Source: Haloimpatiens lingqiaonensis (lineage in GTDB: Bacteria > Bacillota > Clostridia > Clostridiales > Clostridiaceae). Taken from it: a stretch of 64,000 nt of DNA. The notes below the pieces were generated by a model, which had not been told where the DNA came from, did no database searches, and was given only the letters and a program-made list of their open reading frames with translations. Numbering within the stretch: position 1 is the stretch's first letter; each line of letters begins with the position of its first letter. Positions 29,004 to 37,760 of the stretch are shown here, piece by piece. The translations under genes and the position numbers were made by a program. Where the stretch lies: NCBI RefSeq assembly GCF_901447495.1, contig NZ_CABDWS010000002.1, forward strand, positions 1-64,000, written 5' to 3'.

Positions 29004-29004
29004 A

Positions 29005-29868
29005 ATGAGAATTATTATAGTAGAAGACGATATAAGCGTAATTAAAATATTAGAAAAAATAGTATATGATAGAGAATTAGGAGAAATTGTGGATTATGCC
29101 ATGGACGGCCAGGAGGGTGTTGAAAAAATAAACAAATACAAACCAGATATAGTTTTGGTGGATCTTTTGATGCCGGAAAAGGATGGTTTGTCACTGGTAA
29201 GAGAGGTTACAAAGTATAATAGTAAAGTTAATTTTATTATGATATCTCAGGTTATGTCTAAGGAAATGATAGGAAAGGCCTATGAATACGGAGTGGAGTA
29301 CTACATAAACAAGCCTATAAATGCAGTAGAAGTGGAAAATGTAATTAAAAAGGTACAAGAAAAAATTAAATTAAATAAAACCTTAGAACAAATACAGCAT
29401 ATATTTTCAGAAAATATTTCAATAAATCCTGTTAAGAATGATATTACTGCAGAGATACAAAATAAACCTTTGGAAAACTATGAAGAAAAAATAAGAGAGG
29501 TAATGAGTAAAATAGGAATAATGGGGGAAGTGGGCAGTGAGGATATAGTAAAGATAGTTTCATTTTTAATAAAATCCAAAAAAACTATGAATGAATACAG
29601 CATTAAAGATTTATGCAGCAAGTTCACAAATAATCCTAAATCCATGGAGCAAAGAATAAGAAGAACTGCCACAGTAGGAATGGTAAACTTGGCTAACATA
29701 GGCATAGAAGACTATATGAATGATGTGTTTGTGGATTATTCTAATGGCATATATAATTTTGAACAAATAAAGAAAGAAATGGACTTTATAAGAGGTAAAA
29801 GCAATGAACGTGGAAAAGTGAGTTTGAAAAAATTCATACAGGGAATGGCCTTTTATTGTGAGAAATAA
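29005..29868 (+). CDS. GlnL/YcbB-type response regulator
   Basis: 287 residues. Receiver domain with acidic pocket VEDD at 6-9, phospho-acceptor Asp53 in VDLLMPEKDG, and Lys in YINKPI. The C-terminal part (about residues 165-285, with YSIKDLCSKFTNNPKSMEQRIRRTATVGMVNLANIGIEDY) matches the YcbB DNA-binding domain found in B. subtilis GlnL, not a common OmpR or NarL output domain. Good ribosome binding site GGAGGA. It forms an operon with the kinase, closed by a terminator at 29916. Confidence 0.88.
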   Translation: MRIIIVEDDISVIKILEKIVYDRELGEIVDYAMDGQEGVEKINKYKPDIVLVDLLMPEKDGLSLVREVTKYNSKVNFIMISQVMSKEMIGKAYEYGVEYYINKPINAVEVENVIKKVQEKIKLNKTLEQIQHIFSENISINPVKNDITAEIQNKPLENYEEKIREVMSKIGIMGEVGSEDIVKIVSFLIKSKKTMNEYSIKDLCSKFTNNPKSMEQRIRRTATVGMVNLANIGIEDYMNDVFVDYSNGIYNFEQIKKEMDFIRGKSNERGKVSLKKFIQGMAFYCEK

Positions 29869-29915
29869 TAAAATAGTTAAAAAATTAAAAAAATAAAAAA
29901 TATATTTTGATACTT

Positions 29916-29950
29916 TCCTAAGTTTTTAGAAACTTAGGATTTATTATTAT
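29916..29950 (+). terminator. Terminator of the two-component operon
   Basis: TCCTAAGTTT (29916-29925) pairs with AAACTTAGGA (29930-29939), loop TTAG, followed by TTTATTATTAT. Confidence 0.85.
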
Positions 29951-30275
29951 ATACAAGAAGAAAATAGTGGTATCTCCATTTTAAATGTAAACGAATTGAA
30001 TGTTAAAACTTTATCTTATAGAAATGTAAATATTAATTTTAAAAGATATATTAAGGTAATTGTTTTATTGATAGGTTTAACGGAATATTAAAATTTATCA
30101 ATTGGGTGGGACTGTTGGTAAATTTTATTATATAAATTAAAAGATTCTATTAGCTAATGTGGGAAAAGGTTAATGGAATTGTCAACCAGTTTGTTAATAA
30201 AATATATTTTAAATTGTGGGAATTTAAATTTATTTTATTGATGGACTTATAAAATTGAAAAATGGAGGGATAAAT
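29951..30275. other. AT-rich spacer, no gene seen
   Basis: 325 bases before the permease gene. No terminator, repeat family or recognisable RNA element is visible. It presumably holds the permease promoter, possibly the target of the adjacent response regulator. Confidence 0.45.
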
Positions 30276-31343
30276 TTGTTTGTTATTGTTAAGGGATTAG
30301 GTTTATTGATTTTTGCATTGGTATTATTTTCAATTTTTAGCCTTAAGGCTCCAAAGGGAGATAAAGCCATGTCTGGGTTAGCTAATGCAGCAGTGGCAAG
30401 TTTTCTTGTAGAAGCTATTCATAAGTATATTGGTGGAAATTTCCTTGGACTAAAGTTTATAGGAGAAGTGGGAGCCACAGCAGGAAGCTTAAGTGGTCCT
30501 GCAGCAGCTATACTTGTGGCATTAAATATGGGAGTAAATCCAGTGTATGCAGTAGTTATGGGTGTTGCAGTGGGTGGTCTTGGAATATTGCCAGGATTTA
30601 TAGCTGGATACCTAGTAAGTTTAATAGCACCAAAGGTAGAAGAAAAATTACCAGAAGGATTGAATATAATTTTTGGAGCACTACTTTTAGCTCCTTTGGC
30701 TAGATTTATAGCTGTGGGAGTTAATCCAATAGTAAATTCAACTTTACTTACAGTTGGAGACGTAATTTCTGTGGCAGCTAACCAATCTCCAATAGTTATG
30801 GGATTCCTTTTAGGTGGAATAATGAAGATAATATGTACATCACCATTGAGCTCTATGGCAATAACTGCCATGTTAGGACTTAAGGGACTTGCTATGGGTA
30901 TAGCAGGTATTGCCTGTGTAGGTGGAGCATTTGCCAATGGAGTTACATTTAAGAGACTAAAATTAGGTGAAAAAAGTAAAGTAATAGCAGTTATGTTAGA
31001 GCCACTTACTCAGGCAGATATTGTAACAGCAAATCCATTGCCTATATATGGTGGAAGCTTCTTAGGAGGAGCATTGGCAGGTTTATCTGCAGCATACTTT
31101 AAAATAGTAAACAATGCACCAGGAACAGCATCACCAATACCAGGTTTTTTAGCATCCTTTGGATTTAACAAGCCATTGACAGTTCTTATGGCAGCTGCAC
31201 TTGCAATAGTTGGAGGAATAATAGGTGGCCTTGTGGTATCACAGATATTTAAGATGATGGGATACCAAAAGAGAACTCATGCTACAGCAAAACCAGTAGC
31301 AAATGAAGAGATTAAAGAAGGAAAAGTTCAAGAAGCTATTTAA
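30276..31343 (+). CDS. PTS IIC-like membrane permease, second copy
   Basis: 355 residues, Gly/Ala-rich and polytopic, in the same PTS_EIIC_2-type family as the product at 7629-8648: GGNFLGLKFIGEVGATAGSLSGPAAAILVAL and QSPIVMGFLLGGIMKIICTSPLSSMA. A short charged tail ends the protein. No IIA/IIB genes are near. Start TTG 30276 lies six bases after GGAGGG; the TTG at 30255 precedes that site. Position directly behind a GlnK/GlnL-like system suggests, but does not show, that the system controls it. Confidence 0.8.
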   Translation: MFVIVKGLGLLIFALVLFSIFSLKAPKGDKAMSGLANAAVASFLVEAIHKYIGGNFLGLKFIGEVGATAGSLSGPAAAILVALNMGVNPVYAVVMGVAVGGLGILPGFIAGYLVSLIAPKVEEKLPEGLNIIFGALLLAPLARFIAVGVNPIVNSTLLTVGDVISVAANQSPIVMGFLLGGIMKIICTSPLSSMAITAMLGLKGLAMGIAGIACVGGAFANGVTFKRLKLGEKSKVIAVMLEPLTQADIVTANPLPIYGGSFLGGALAGLSAAYFKIVNNAPGTASPIPGFLASFGFNKPLTVLMAAALAIVGGIIGGLVVSQIFKMMGYQKRTHATAKPVANEEIKEGKVQEAI

Positions 31344-31363
31344 TAAAAATTTAATTTGATCAC

Positions 31364-31395
31364 AAGATGGTAATTAATTTTGCCATCTTTTTTTA
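31364..31395 (+). terminator. Terminator of the second IIC-like permease
   Basis: AGATGG (31365-31370) with CCATCT (31383-31388), followed by seven T. Confidence 0.75.
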
Positions 31396-31481
31396 CTTTA
31401 TTATCATTATTAATAGAGGAATTATGACTTTTGTATTGAATTCATATAGAATAACTTTAAACAAATTTTTAAGTTTATCCG

Positions 31482-31610
31482 ATGACTACCTGCCGTAAAA
31501 CCCTACTTCTAACAAAGTGGGAGATAACGGCAGCTACGTCCCTGGATAACGATCTCTAACCTTCAGTTGGAGTAAAAAAAACTCCATCTGAAGCTAAGAG
31601 CTCTGTTTAT
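31482..31610. repeat. Double-hairpin repeat family C, copy 1
   Basis: TGACTACCTGCCGT, then a hairpin ending ACGGCAG, a conserved single-stranded link CTACGTCCCTGGATAACGA, a second long hairpin around TTGGAGT-A-ACTCCA, and CTGTTTAT at the end. The second copy at 34191-34319 differs mostly at paired positions that still pair. This copy ends 31 bases before the next start codon. Confidence 0.8.
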
Positions 31611-31641
31611 AAAATTTAATTTAGTATAGGGGGCTTTCAAA

Positions 31642-33219
31642 ATGACAAAAAAAGTGAGACGTATTTTTCTATTAGTTACAGTAGTGTTAGCAGTGGCTAT
31701 ATTAGCAGTGCAATATAAAATAAATTATGATATAAATAAAGAACCGCCTTCACAAAAGTGGGGAAAGGGGAAATTCTTAGGTCAATATAAAGTGAATTCA
31801 TATCCTAAGATACAAATAGAAGGAGATAAATATCTTTTAGCTATAGGAGATAAGAGCAAAGTAAGAGTAATAAAAATAGATAATATGGGTAATAAGGTAG
31901 GAGAAAAGGAAATACCAGTTAAGGATGAAATCATAAATAACGTTACTTTTCTAAAAGCTAAGGGAGATAATTATTTCCTAAGCTGGGACTCTAGAAAGTT
32001 AGAAGCAAATGAAGAGGGCTATGTTATTTTGGATAAGGATTTAAATAAAGTAAAGGATGGAAAAATTTCAGGGGTAAACCAAACGGTTCAACTGGATGAC
32101 AGTACTTTGATAAGAGCTTACGATGGATGGATAGAGGTTGAAGATTTATTAACTGGAGATAGACAAAAATCAAACATAGCTAAATCAGACTTTATAAGTG
32201 GTGCAAAAATATCTAAAGATAATTATTTAATTATGAGTGTAACAAAAGACGGCATGATTAAATATTGTACTTCCAAGGGAGGAAATTTAGGAGAACCTAA
32301 GGTAGCAGCAAGCTTAAATTTATCCACAGGGCAAGCTATATTAAATACAACTGTGGGAATAGATAATAAGTATGCATATTTGATACTACACAAGAAAACA
32401 AAGTTTGGTTTTGAAGCTGAAAAATACAACTTCCCATTGGAGGACATGGCAAAGTATTCTAGAGGAAAAATGGAGTTACCAGGAATAGATGAAGTAAGAG
32501 ATGTAACATATGTTTCCACAGAAAATGGCACAGCTAAATTTTTAGCTGGAGTATCAAGATATTTTGGAATAAAGAAGCAATATGAAGATATAGCAGAGTT
32601 TTATATAAAAGAAAACAAAATAACCATGGGGGATTTCGTAAGTAAATCTAGAAATGTATCTTCCTACGGTTCTTCCAAGGGGGACGTAGCTGTATATTGT
32701 GATTACATGCCTAAAAATGAAGACTATAAGGTATACGTCACATCCTTAAAGGATGCATTTAAAAATGAAAATAATGGTTTAAAACGAGAAGAAAAAGATA
32801 TAGCTTTCCAAGATACACTACAGGGCTTTGTTTATAGCTTTGTTTATATAATCGTTTTGGGAATAAAATGGATTTTGCCAGCATTGATGTTAATAGGCTT
32901 AATAAGCTTTCTAGAATATAAATTCAGTAAAAAAACTAAGAAATTGCTTTATATAGGTACAGCTATTATCACATTTTTGATTAAATATGAAGCTATATAT
33001 TCAACAAATTATAAAAAATATGCTTACTACTTACCTGAGAAGTTTTCATCTGTCACACTAGGATTTTTCATATGTTTAATTCTAAGTGTTACATTCTATT
33101 CATTTGGATATTTAAGTTATAAGGATGATTTAGATGCTATGCCAGTAGCTAAATTCATACCATATTTACTTTTAGATTCTATTTTTACATTGATGGTGTT
33201 TGCACCATTTATGCTTTAA
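31642..33219 (+). CDS. Membrane protein with extracellular propeller-like domain
   Basis: 525 residues. An N-terminal membrane helix (about residues 8-24) is followed by roughly 360 residues rich in beta-strands with repeating KYLLAIGDKSKVRVIKID and TLIRAYDGWIEVEDL units, suggesting a beta-propeller outside the membrane, then four hydrophobic helices (about 400-520). I do not recognise the family. Start ATG 31642 follows GGGGGC. A repeat of family C sits just upstream and would be in its leader if transcription starts before it. Confidence 0.65.
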   Translation: MTKKVRRIFLLVTVVLAVAILAVQYKINYDINKEPPSQKWGKGKFLGQYKVNSYPKIQIEGDKYLLAIGDKSKVRVIKIDNMGNKVGEKEIPVKDEIINNVTFLKAKGDNYFLSWDSRKLEANEEGYVILDKDLNKVKDGKISGVNQTVQLDDSTLIRAYDGWIEVEDLLTGDRQKSNIAKSDFISGAKISKDNYLIMSVTKDGMIKYCTSKGGNLGEPKVAASLNLSTGQAILNTTVGIDNKYAYLILHKKTKFGFEAEKYNFPLEDMAKYSRGKMELPGIDEVRDVTYVSTENGTAKFLAGVSRYFGIKKQYEDIAEFYIKENKITMGDFVSKSRNVSSYGSSKGDVAVYCDYMPKNEDYKVYVTSLKDAFKNENNGLKREEKDIAFQDTLQGFVYSFVYIIVLGIKWILPALMLIGLISFLEYKFSKKTKKLLYIGTAIITFLIKYEAIYSTNYKKYAYYLPEKFSSVTLGFFICLILSVTFYSFGYLSYKDDLDAMPVAKFIPYLLLDSIFTLMVFAPFML

Positions 33220-33227
33220 TATAAAGT

Positions 33228-33357
33228 AGGGCTGTTGAATTAAAGGGCTGTGGTACTAAAAATAAATAATACGATATATTGTGCTAGATTTAAAAATTCA
33301 TGACAATATATCGTATTATTTATTTTTTATTGCAACAGTTATTTGGTTTAACAGTCT
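33228..33357. repeat. Palindromic repeat family A, copy 2
   Basis: GGGCTGTGGTACTAAAAATA and the ATATATTGTGCTAGATTTAAA-type block match the copies at 9306 and 35215. Here the right arm is ATCGTATTATTTATTT and there is an extra outer inverted pair (GGGCTGTTGAATTA with TTTAACAGTCTT), as if one copy sits inside another. Confidence 0.75.
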
Positions 33358-33467
33358 TATTTCAAAGTTTAAATATTCTAAATTTTTTGAGAATGAGAAG
33401 GAAATAGCAATATATTATAGAAATATTAATATAAATAAACATTGAGTATTTGAGAGGGGGAAAAAAT

Positions 33468-33713
33468 TTGAGTAAATTGTATTATTGTAATGATTGTAAA
33501 AGGGTGTTTAAAAATGCGGATAAGTGTGATTTCTGCAATAGTTTTTATGTAAAAGAATTAAAGGTGGGTAAATCTGTAAATGTAATAGGTACTAAACAAA
33601 AGGGCAAGGTTTTGAAGATTAAGGGAGATGATGTTACACTAATATTAATAGATGAAATGAACAATAAATATACAAAGGATTATAAAGTAGAGGAACTTAG
33701 GAAAGTACTATAG
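33468..33713 (+). CDS. Small zinc-ribbon protein
   Basis: 81 residues. The N-terminal CxxC-x9-CxxC pattern (CNDCKRVFKNADKCDFC) is a zinc ribbon, followed by a small beta domain (KVGKSVNVIGTKQKGKVLKIKGDDVTL) resembling an SH3-like barrel. Start TTG 33468 follows GAGAGGGGG; the frame's ATG-equivalent at 33450 lies before that site. Function unknown; a nucleic-acid or protein-binding role is inference from the fold type. Confidence 0.65.
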   Translation: MSKLYYCNDCKRVFKNADKCDFCNSFYVKELKVGKSVNVIGTKQKGKVLKIKGDDVTLILIDEMNNKYTKDYKVEELRKVL

Positions 33714-33822
33714 TTAAAGGAGTTTACTTAAAATATAGTTTTTAGTGGTGCAATAGCCTTTAATAAATAAAATTTAGGTAGACTTTAATTTAAAATAATA
33801 TACTAATGAACGGAGGGATAAA

Positions 33823-34080
33823 ATGAAGGTAGTTAAGAGAGATGGGAGATTACAGGAATTCGATATAAACAAGATAATGATTTCCATAGAGAGGTCTTCT
33901 GATGATGCAGGAAATCCTATGAACTCTTCAGACATACTGAACTTATCAGGGGATATTAAGAATAAGTTATGGAAGGATTTTAATGAAAGCGTAAGCTATA
34001 AGGACATAAGAAAAACTGTTATAGAAGTGTTACAGGATGCTGGTTTTAAAAGTGTTGCAAAGGCTTACGAATCACAATAA
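33823..34080 (+). CDS. Free-standing ATP-cone domain protein
   Basis: 85 residues consisting almost solely of an ATP-cone: VVKRDGRLQEFDINKIMISIERSSDDAG, then the helical remainder ending VLQDAGFKSVAKAYE. ATP-cones normally regulate ribonucleotide reductases or NrdR; here no catalytic or zinc-finger part follows, because a stop comes directly after the domain. It could be a regulatory subunit or the remnant of a longer gene. Start ATG 33823 follows ACGGAGGG. No nrd gene is in the window. Confidence 0.75.
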   Translation: MKVVKRDGRLQEFDINKIMISIERSSDDAGNPMNSSDILNLSGDIKNKLWKDFNESVSYKDIRKTVIEVLQDAGFKSVAKAYESQ

Positions 34081-34161
34081 TATTTTTGTTTAGTGATAAA
34101 AGATTATGGAAGTAAAAGGTAAGAAGTAAGAAGTAATAGGTAAAAAGTAAGAAGTAAAAGT

Positions 34162-34190
34162 GGGGCTGTGGCATTAAGAATAAATACTAC
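34162..34190. repeat. Palindromic repeat family A, truncated copy 3
   Basis: GGGGCTGTGGCATTAAGAAT and nine more bases of family A, broken off exactly where family C begins at 34191. The right half is not found on the other side. Confidence 0.75.
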
Positions 34191-34319
34191 TGACTACCTG
34201 CCGTAACACTCCCACTTCTAACAAAGTGGGAGATAACGGCAGCTACGTCCCTGGATAACGACATCTAACCTTCAGTTGGAGTAAAAACTCCATCTGAAGG
34301 TTAGATGTCTGTTTATTTT
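34191..34319. repeat. Double-hairpin repeat family C, copy 2
   Basis: Hairpin 1: CTGCCGT...ACGGCAG enclosing CTCCCACTT/AAGTGGGAG. Link: CTACGTCCCTGGATAACG. Hairpin 2: CATCTAACCTTCAG pairs with CTGAAGGTTAGATG enclosing TGGAGT/ACTCCA. It adjoins the broken family A copy and lies between convergent genes. Confidence 0.85.
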
Positions 34320-34344
34320 AATGTATTTACTTTGAAGTTTTAGT

Positions 34345-35097
34345 CTATGTAAATAATTTGAAAACCATTTTTCCCGCAACAGCTAAAGACATGGTTATAA
34401 AAATAGGTTTTATGAGCTTAGAGCCTTTTTTTAAGGCTACCTTTGTTCCAAACTGAGCACCCAATATCATAAATATTGCCACAGGTATTGCATAGGCATA
34501 AAAAATCCTTCCATGTATTGCAAATAGAACTAAGGAAGATATATTGCTCACAAAATTTAAAATTCTAGCATTTCCACTGGCATTTACAAAATCATATCCA
34601 AATATGTTTATAAATCCAAATATTAAAAATGAACCAGTGCCGGGACCAAAAAATCCATCATAAAAGCCTAAAGAAAAAGCCAGAAGTATTCCAAGAGACA
34701 TATTCTTTTTATTTATGCCTTTAAAATTATTAGTAAGTCCTAAAGACTTAGAAAATAAGCTATATATACCTATAAATAATATAAGGACTAAAACTAAAAC
34801 ATTTAGTATTGCTTCATCAATAGAAAGTACCGTATTTACCCCTAAATAAGCACCTATTAAAGTAAAAGGTATAAGGAATTTTAATATTTTAAAGTTTACT
34901 TTTTTAGAAGTAATAAATTTAATGGAGCTGGTAAGTGATGCAGTGGTGGCAGAAAATTTATTTGTTCCAAGTACATAAGTAGGTGAAAGGCCTGCTAACA
35001 TAAAGGCAGGAACACTAATAAGTCCTCCTCCGCCTGCAATGGAATCCACAAAGGCAGCTAAAAATCCCGCTACACATAAAAACACAATATTAAACAT
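34345..35097 (-). CDS. TauE/TSUP-family membrane transporter
   Basis: 250 residues with about eight hydrophobic segments in two repeated halves. The signatures are FVDSIAGGGGLISVPAFMLAGLSP in the first half and GFYDGFFGPGTGSFLIFGFI in the second, characteristic of the sulfite exporter TauE/SafE (TSUP) family. Substrates include sulfur-containing anions, but cannot be read here. Start ATG 35097 on the minus strand follows GGGGGAGA; the longer frame from 35181 runs upstream of that site. Confidence 0.88.
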   Translation of the reverse strand: MFNIVFLCVAGFLAAFVDSIAGGGGLISVPAFMLAGLSPTYVLGTNKFSATTASLTSSIKFITSKKVNFKILKFLIPFTLIGAYLGVNTVLSIDEAILNVLVLVLILFIGIYSLFSKSLGLTNNFKGINKKNMSLGILLAFSLGFYDGFFGPGTGSFLIFGFINIFGYDFVNASGNARILNFVSNISSLVLFAIHGRIFYAYAIPVAIFMILGAQFGTKVALKKGSKLIKPIFITMSLAVAGKMVFKLFT

Positions 35098-35214
35098 AAA
35101 AGATCTCCCCCAAATAAAAAGTATAATACTCACGTTTTTATTATACATCATAAACCATTTAAAACATAGTGCATTTAACACTTATGTGAAATTAAAATAT
35201 TTAATAAGAAAAAA

Positions 35215-35312
35215 GGGGCTGTGGCACTAAAAATAAATACTACGATATATTGTGCTAGATTTAAATCTTTATAATAATATATCGTATGTAAATTTTTTAA
35301 TGGGACAGTCCC
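35215..35312. repeat. Palindromic repeat family A, copy 4
   Basis: GGGGCTGTGGCACTAA at the left, GGGACAGTCCC at the right, and internal ACGATATATTGTG/ATATATCGTATG inverted blocks. This is the copy closest in sequence to that at 9306. It lies between two minus-strand genes. Confidence 0.85.
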
Positions 35313-35334
35313 TTTTTACCTATTTATTGATTTT

Positions 35335-37224
35335 TTATTTGCTCATTTCATTATTTTCCGTAAATTTTTTGATTAAGTTGTGGTCTAATAGGGTATCACT
35401 GTAATCCAATTGCTTTAAAGCTTCTTCCTTTTTCTTTTTTAAAGCATCGGTTTCTGCTACTTCTTCGCCGGTTTTTAAATCATAGTATTTTTTAGAGGAA
35501 GAGGAGTAGAAAACTTTATTATCCATAAAGGAACCAGTTCTAAATACTACTAGCCTATCCTTAACATTAAACAGATCTCGTCCAAACTTATATGGAGTTT
35601 TAAGGTCAAACATATTACATAAAGTAGGGAATATATCCATTTGACCAGAAACTACACTATTAACTCCCTTATGGGCATCCTTAGGGAAGTGCATTATTAG
35701 TGGAACCTTTTGATGTCTCATCCATGCAAATTCATCATTACCGGTTTCTCCTACAAAGGAAAACAGTTCTTCAGAGTGATTTCTTGGTATTGCAAAGTGG
35801 TCACCATATAAAACTATTATGGAATTGTCCATTGTGCCGTCTTTTTCTAATTGGTCTAAAAACATTCCCAATTGTTTATCAGTATAATGTATGGATTTTA
35901 GGTAATTTCCCATAAAGGTTCCTTCTAAATTTCCAACATTAAAATCTCCATATTTATCCGTAGCTTCAAAAGGAAAATGGCTAGTTAGGGTTACTAAGAA
36001 TGAATAATATGGTTCTTTAAAGGATTTAATCTGTTCTAAAGATTGTTTAAAGAAGGATTCATCACTTAGTCCAAGCCCTATTTGCTCATCTAAATTAAAG
36101 CTTTTTTCACCATAAAATTTATCAAAGCCTTCTTTTACATACATAGCATTTCTATTCCAAAAGCCCTCTTTATATCCGTGGAAAGCAGCAGAATAGTAAC
36201 CTTTTTTATCTAAAAGTTTTGGAAGAGAATTAAATTCGTCTCCACTGTATATGTAGTAGGCAGCTCCTGAAGATGCAGGATAAAGTGAGTTATTGGACAT
36301 AAACTCCGCATCAGAAGTATTTCCGCCAGCTACTTGATAATAGTAGTTATCAAAATACAAGCTTTTCTTCAACCATCTATTTAAGTTAGGGGTAATTTCT
36401 TCACCTTCAACCTTTTTGTTTATTACAAAGCTTTGAAGGGCTTCAACTTGTATCATTATTAGGTTTTTGTCTTTACCTATATTCTTAAATTTACTGCCAG
36501 AAGTCTTTGTATTTTCAGTTAAATAAGTTTTTATTTCATTAGCCTTTTCATCATCCAAAGATTTTTTATCAAAAAGGCTTTTTTTAGCAAAGTTATACAC
36601 GTCTAAGGCATGACAGTTTAAATTCCCAAGGGCATTGGTTATATAAATTTTATTATACATACCCTCAATAAGTCTTGGCTGTTCTACATTTAGTTTATGT
36701 ATGAAGTATCCGTCATAAGAAACGGATAAAGCTAAAACTAATGCAAAACTTAAGGCTCTTAATTTAAACGGCATAGAAACATTTTTTATTTCCATATAGT
36801 TAGAGTATATATTATTAAACTTAAGCTTTAATATTTTCTTGATTATAGGAATTAGAAGTATATCTATAAGTAATAATAAATCATGAGGCTGTAATATACT
36901 TTTTACCGCTTGGTTTACAGCTCCTAATAAGAGACCATTTTTAATAACTGGTATAGATATAATATCTTTATAATACCTAAAATAGTTTATATCAGCTATA
37001 AGAATGCAAGTAATTACTATATTACATATATATAAGTATCTGCTTCTTCCCTTAGGCTTAAATAAAAGGGATATAGATGCAAGCACCAACAAAGAGGCTA
37101 TAGTAGGGTATAGGATACCTTTAAGAGTAAAATATGGATTAACCATATCGCCATAAACTACTAGCTTTACAGTGACTAAAACTAAAAAGAGAACTAGGTC
37201 TAAATAACCCAATAGTTTTTTCAT
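35335..37224 (-). CDS. LTA synthase-family sulfatase-fold enzyme
   Basis: 629 residues. Five N-terminal membrane helices (about residues 7-190) carry an extracellular alkaline-phosphatase-fold domain: LIMIQVEALQSFV with the metal-binding Glu, GGNTSDAEF with the catalytic Thr near residue 303, and LYGDHFAIP with metal-binding Asp and His. These residues are those of lipoteichoic-acid synthase LtaS, which transfers glycerol phosphate; related enzymes transfer other phosphoglycerol groups. Start ATG 37224 follows AAAGGATT on the minus strand. It is probably monocistronic. Confidence 0.92.
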   Translation of the reverse strand: MKKLLGYLDLVLFLVLVTVKLVVYGDMVNPYFTLKGILYPTIASLLVLASISLLFKPKGRSRYLYICNIVITCILIADINYFRYYKDIISIPVIKNGLLLGAVNQAVKSILQPHDLLLLIDILLIPIIKKILKLKFNNIYSNYMEIKNVSMPFKLRALSFALVLALSVSYDGYFIHKLNVEQPRLIEGMYNKIYITNALGNLNCHALDVYNFAKKSLFDKKSLDDEKANEIKTYLTENTKTSGSKFKNIGKDKNLIMIQVEALQSFVINKKVEGEEITPNLNRWLKKSLYFDNYYYQVAGGNTSDAEFMSNNSLYPASSGAAYYIYSGDEFNSLPKLLDKKGYYSAAFHGYKEGFWNRNAMYVKEGFDKFYGEKSFNLDEQIGLGLSDESFFKQSLEQIKSFKEPYYSFLVTLTSHFPFEATDKYGDFNVGNLEGTFMGNYLKSIHYTDKQLGMFLDQLEKDGTMDNSIIVLYGDHFAIPRNHSEELFSFVGETGNDEFAWMRHQKVPLIMHFPKDAHKGVNSVVSGQMDIFPTLCNMFDLKTPYKFGRDLFNVKDRLVVFRTGSFMDNKVFYSSSSKKYYDLKTGEEVAETDALKKKKEEALKQLDYSDTLLDHNLIKKFTENNEMSK

Positions 37225-37438
37225 TGTCTTCAATCCTTTCAACAATATTTTTTATTAGACAAAAGAAAATTTATTTGATAACATTATAGTCGATAATTTA
37301 TATTTTTATGCCTATAAAAGTATATCACACTGAGGCATTTTTTCAATAAATATAGAGGAAAATTAATTGGAAATTAACAAAAAGTACAGAAAAAAATTAC
37401 AATATAAGGATTAAACTACAAAGGGGACGATGTGGTAG

Positions 37439-37687
37439 AATTATGAAATTTCTCTTCCATGACTTGCATAAAAGCTCAGAACAATAAATTTAATTTAAGA
37501 AATTCTAATCTTTTAGCCAGATAAAATTATCTAACGCTCACATTCAGCGTCCTGCCTCAGGTTCACTAGCCTGGCGTCCTTGCCAGACTTACGATAATTT
37601 TATCTGTCTAAAAGAAGAATTTCTAAAATTAAATTTAAATAGTTCCTTCGCTTTTTATGCAAGTCATTTCAGAGAAATTTCATAATT
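37439..37687. repeat. 250-bp long palindrome
   Basis: AATTATGAAATTTCTCT at the left and AGAGAAATTTCATAATT at the right are exact complements. The arms continue with TGACTTGCATAAAAGC/GCTTTTTATGCAAGTCA and AGATAAAATTAT/ATAATTTTATCT, covering about 92 bases each side. The GC-richer centre (37531-37592) has further small hairpins. It fills the divergent spacer between the LTA-synthase-type gene and rlmD. Confidence 0.85.
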
Positions 37688-37760
37688 TAGGTACTTTCAT
37701 GATTTTGCAGGTTAATCATTGTAATACATTAAAATAAAACATAAGTAGAGGAGATTTTTT

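Noticed and set aside
30419-30937. 172-residue Pro/Ile-rich minus-strand frame in the IIC-like gene
   Set aside because: Mirror of the Gly/Ala-rich membrane protein; typical antisense artefact.
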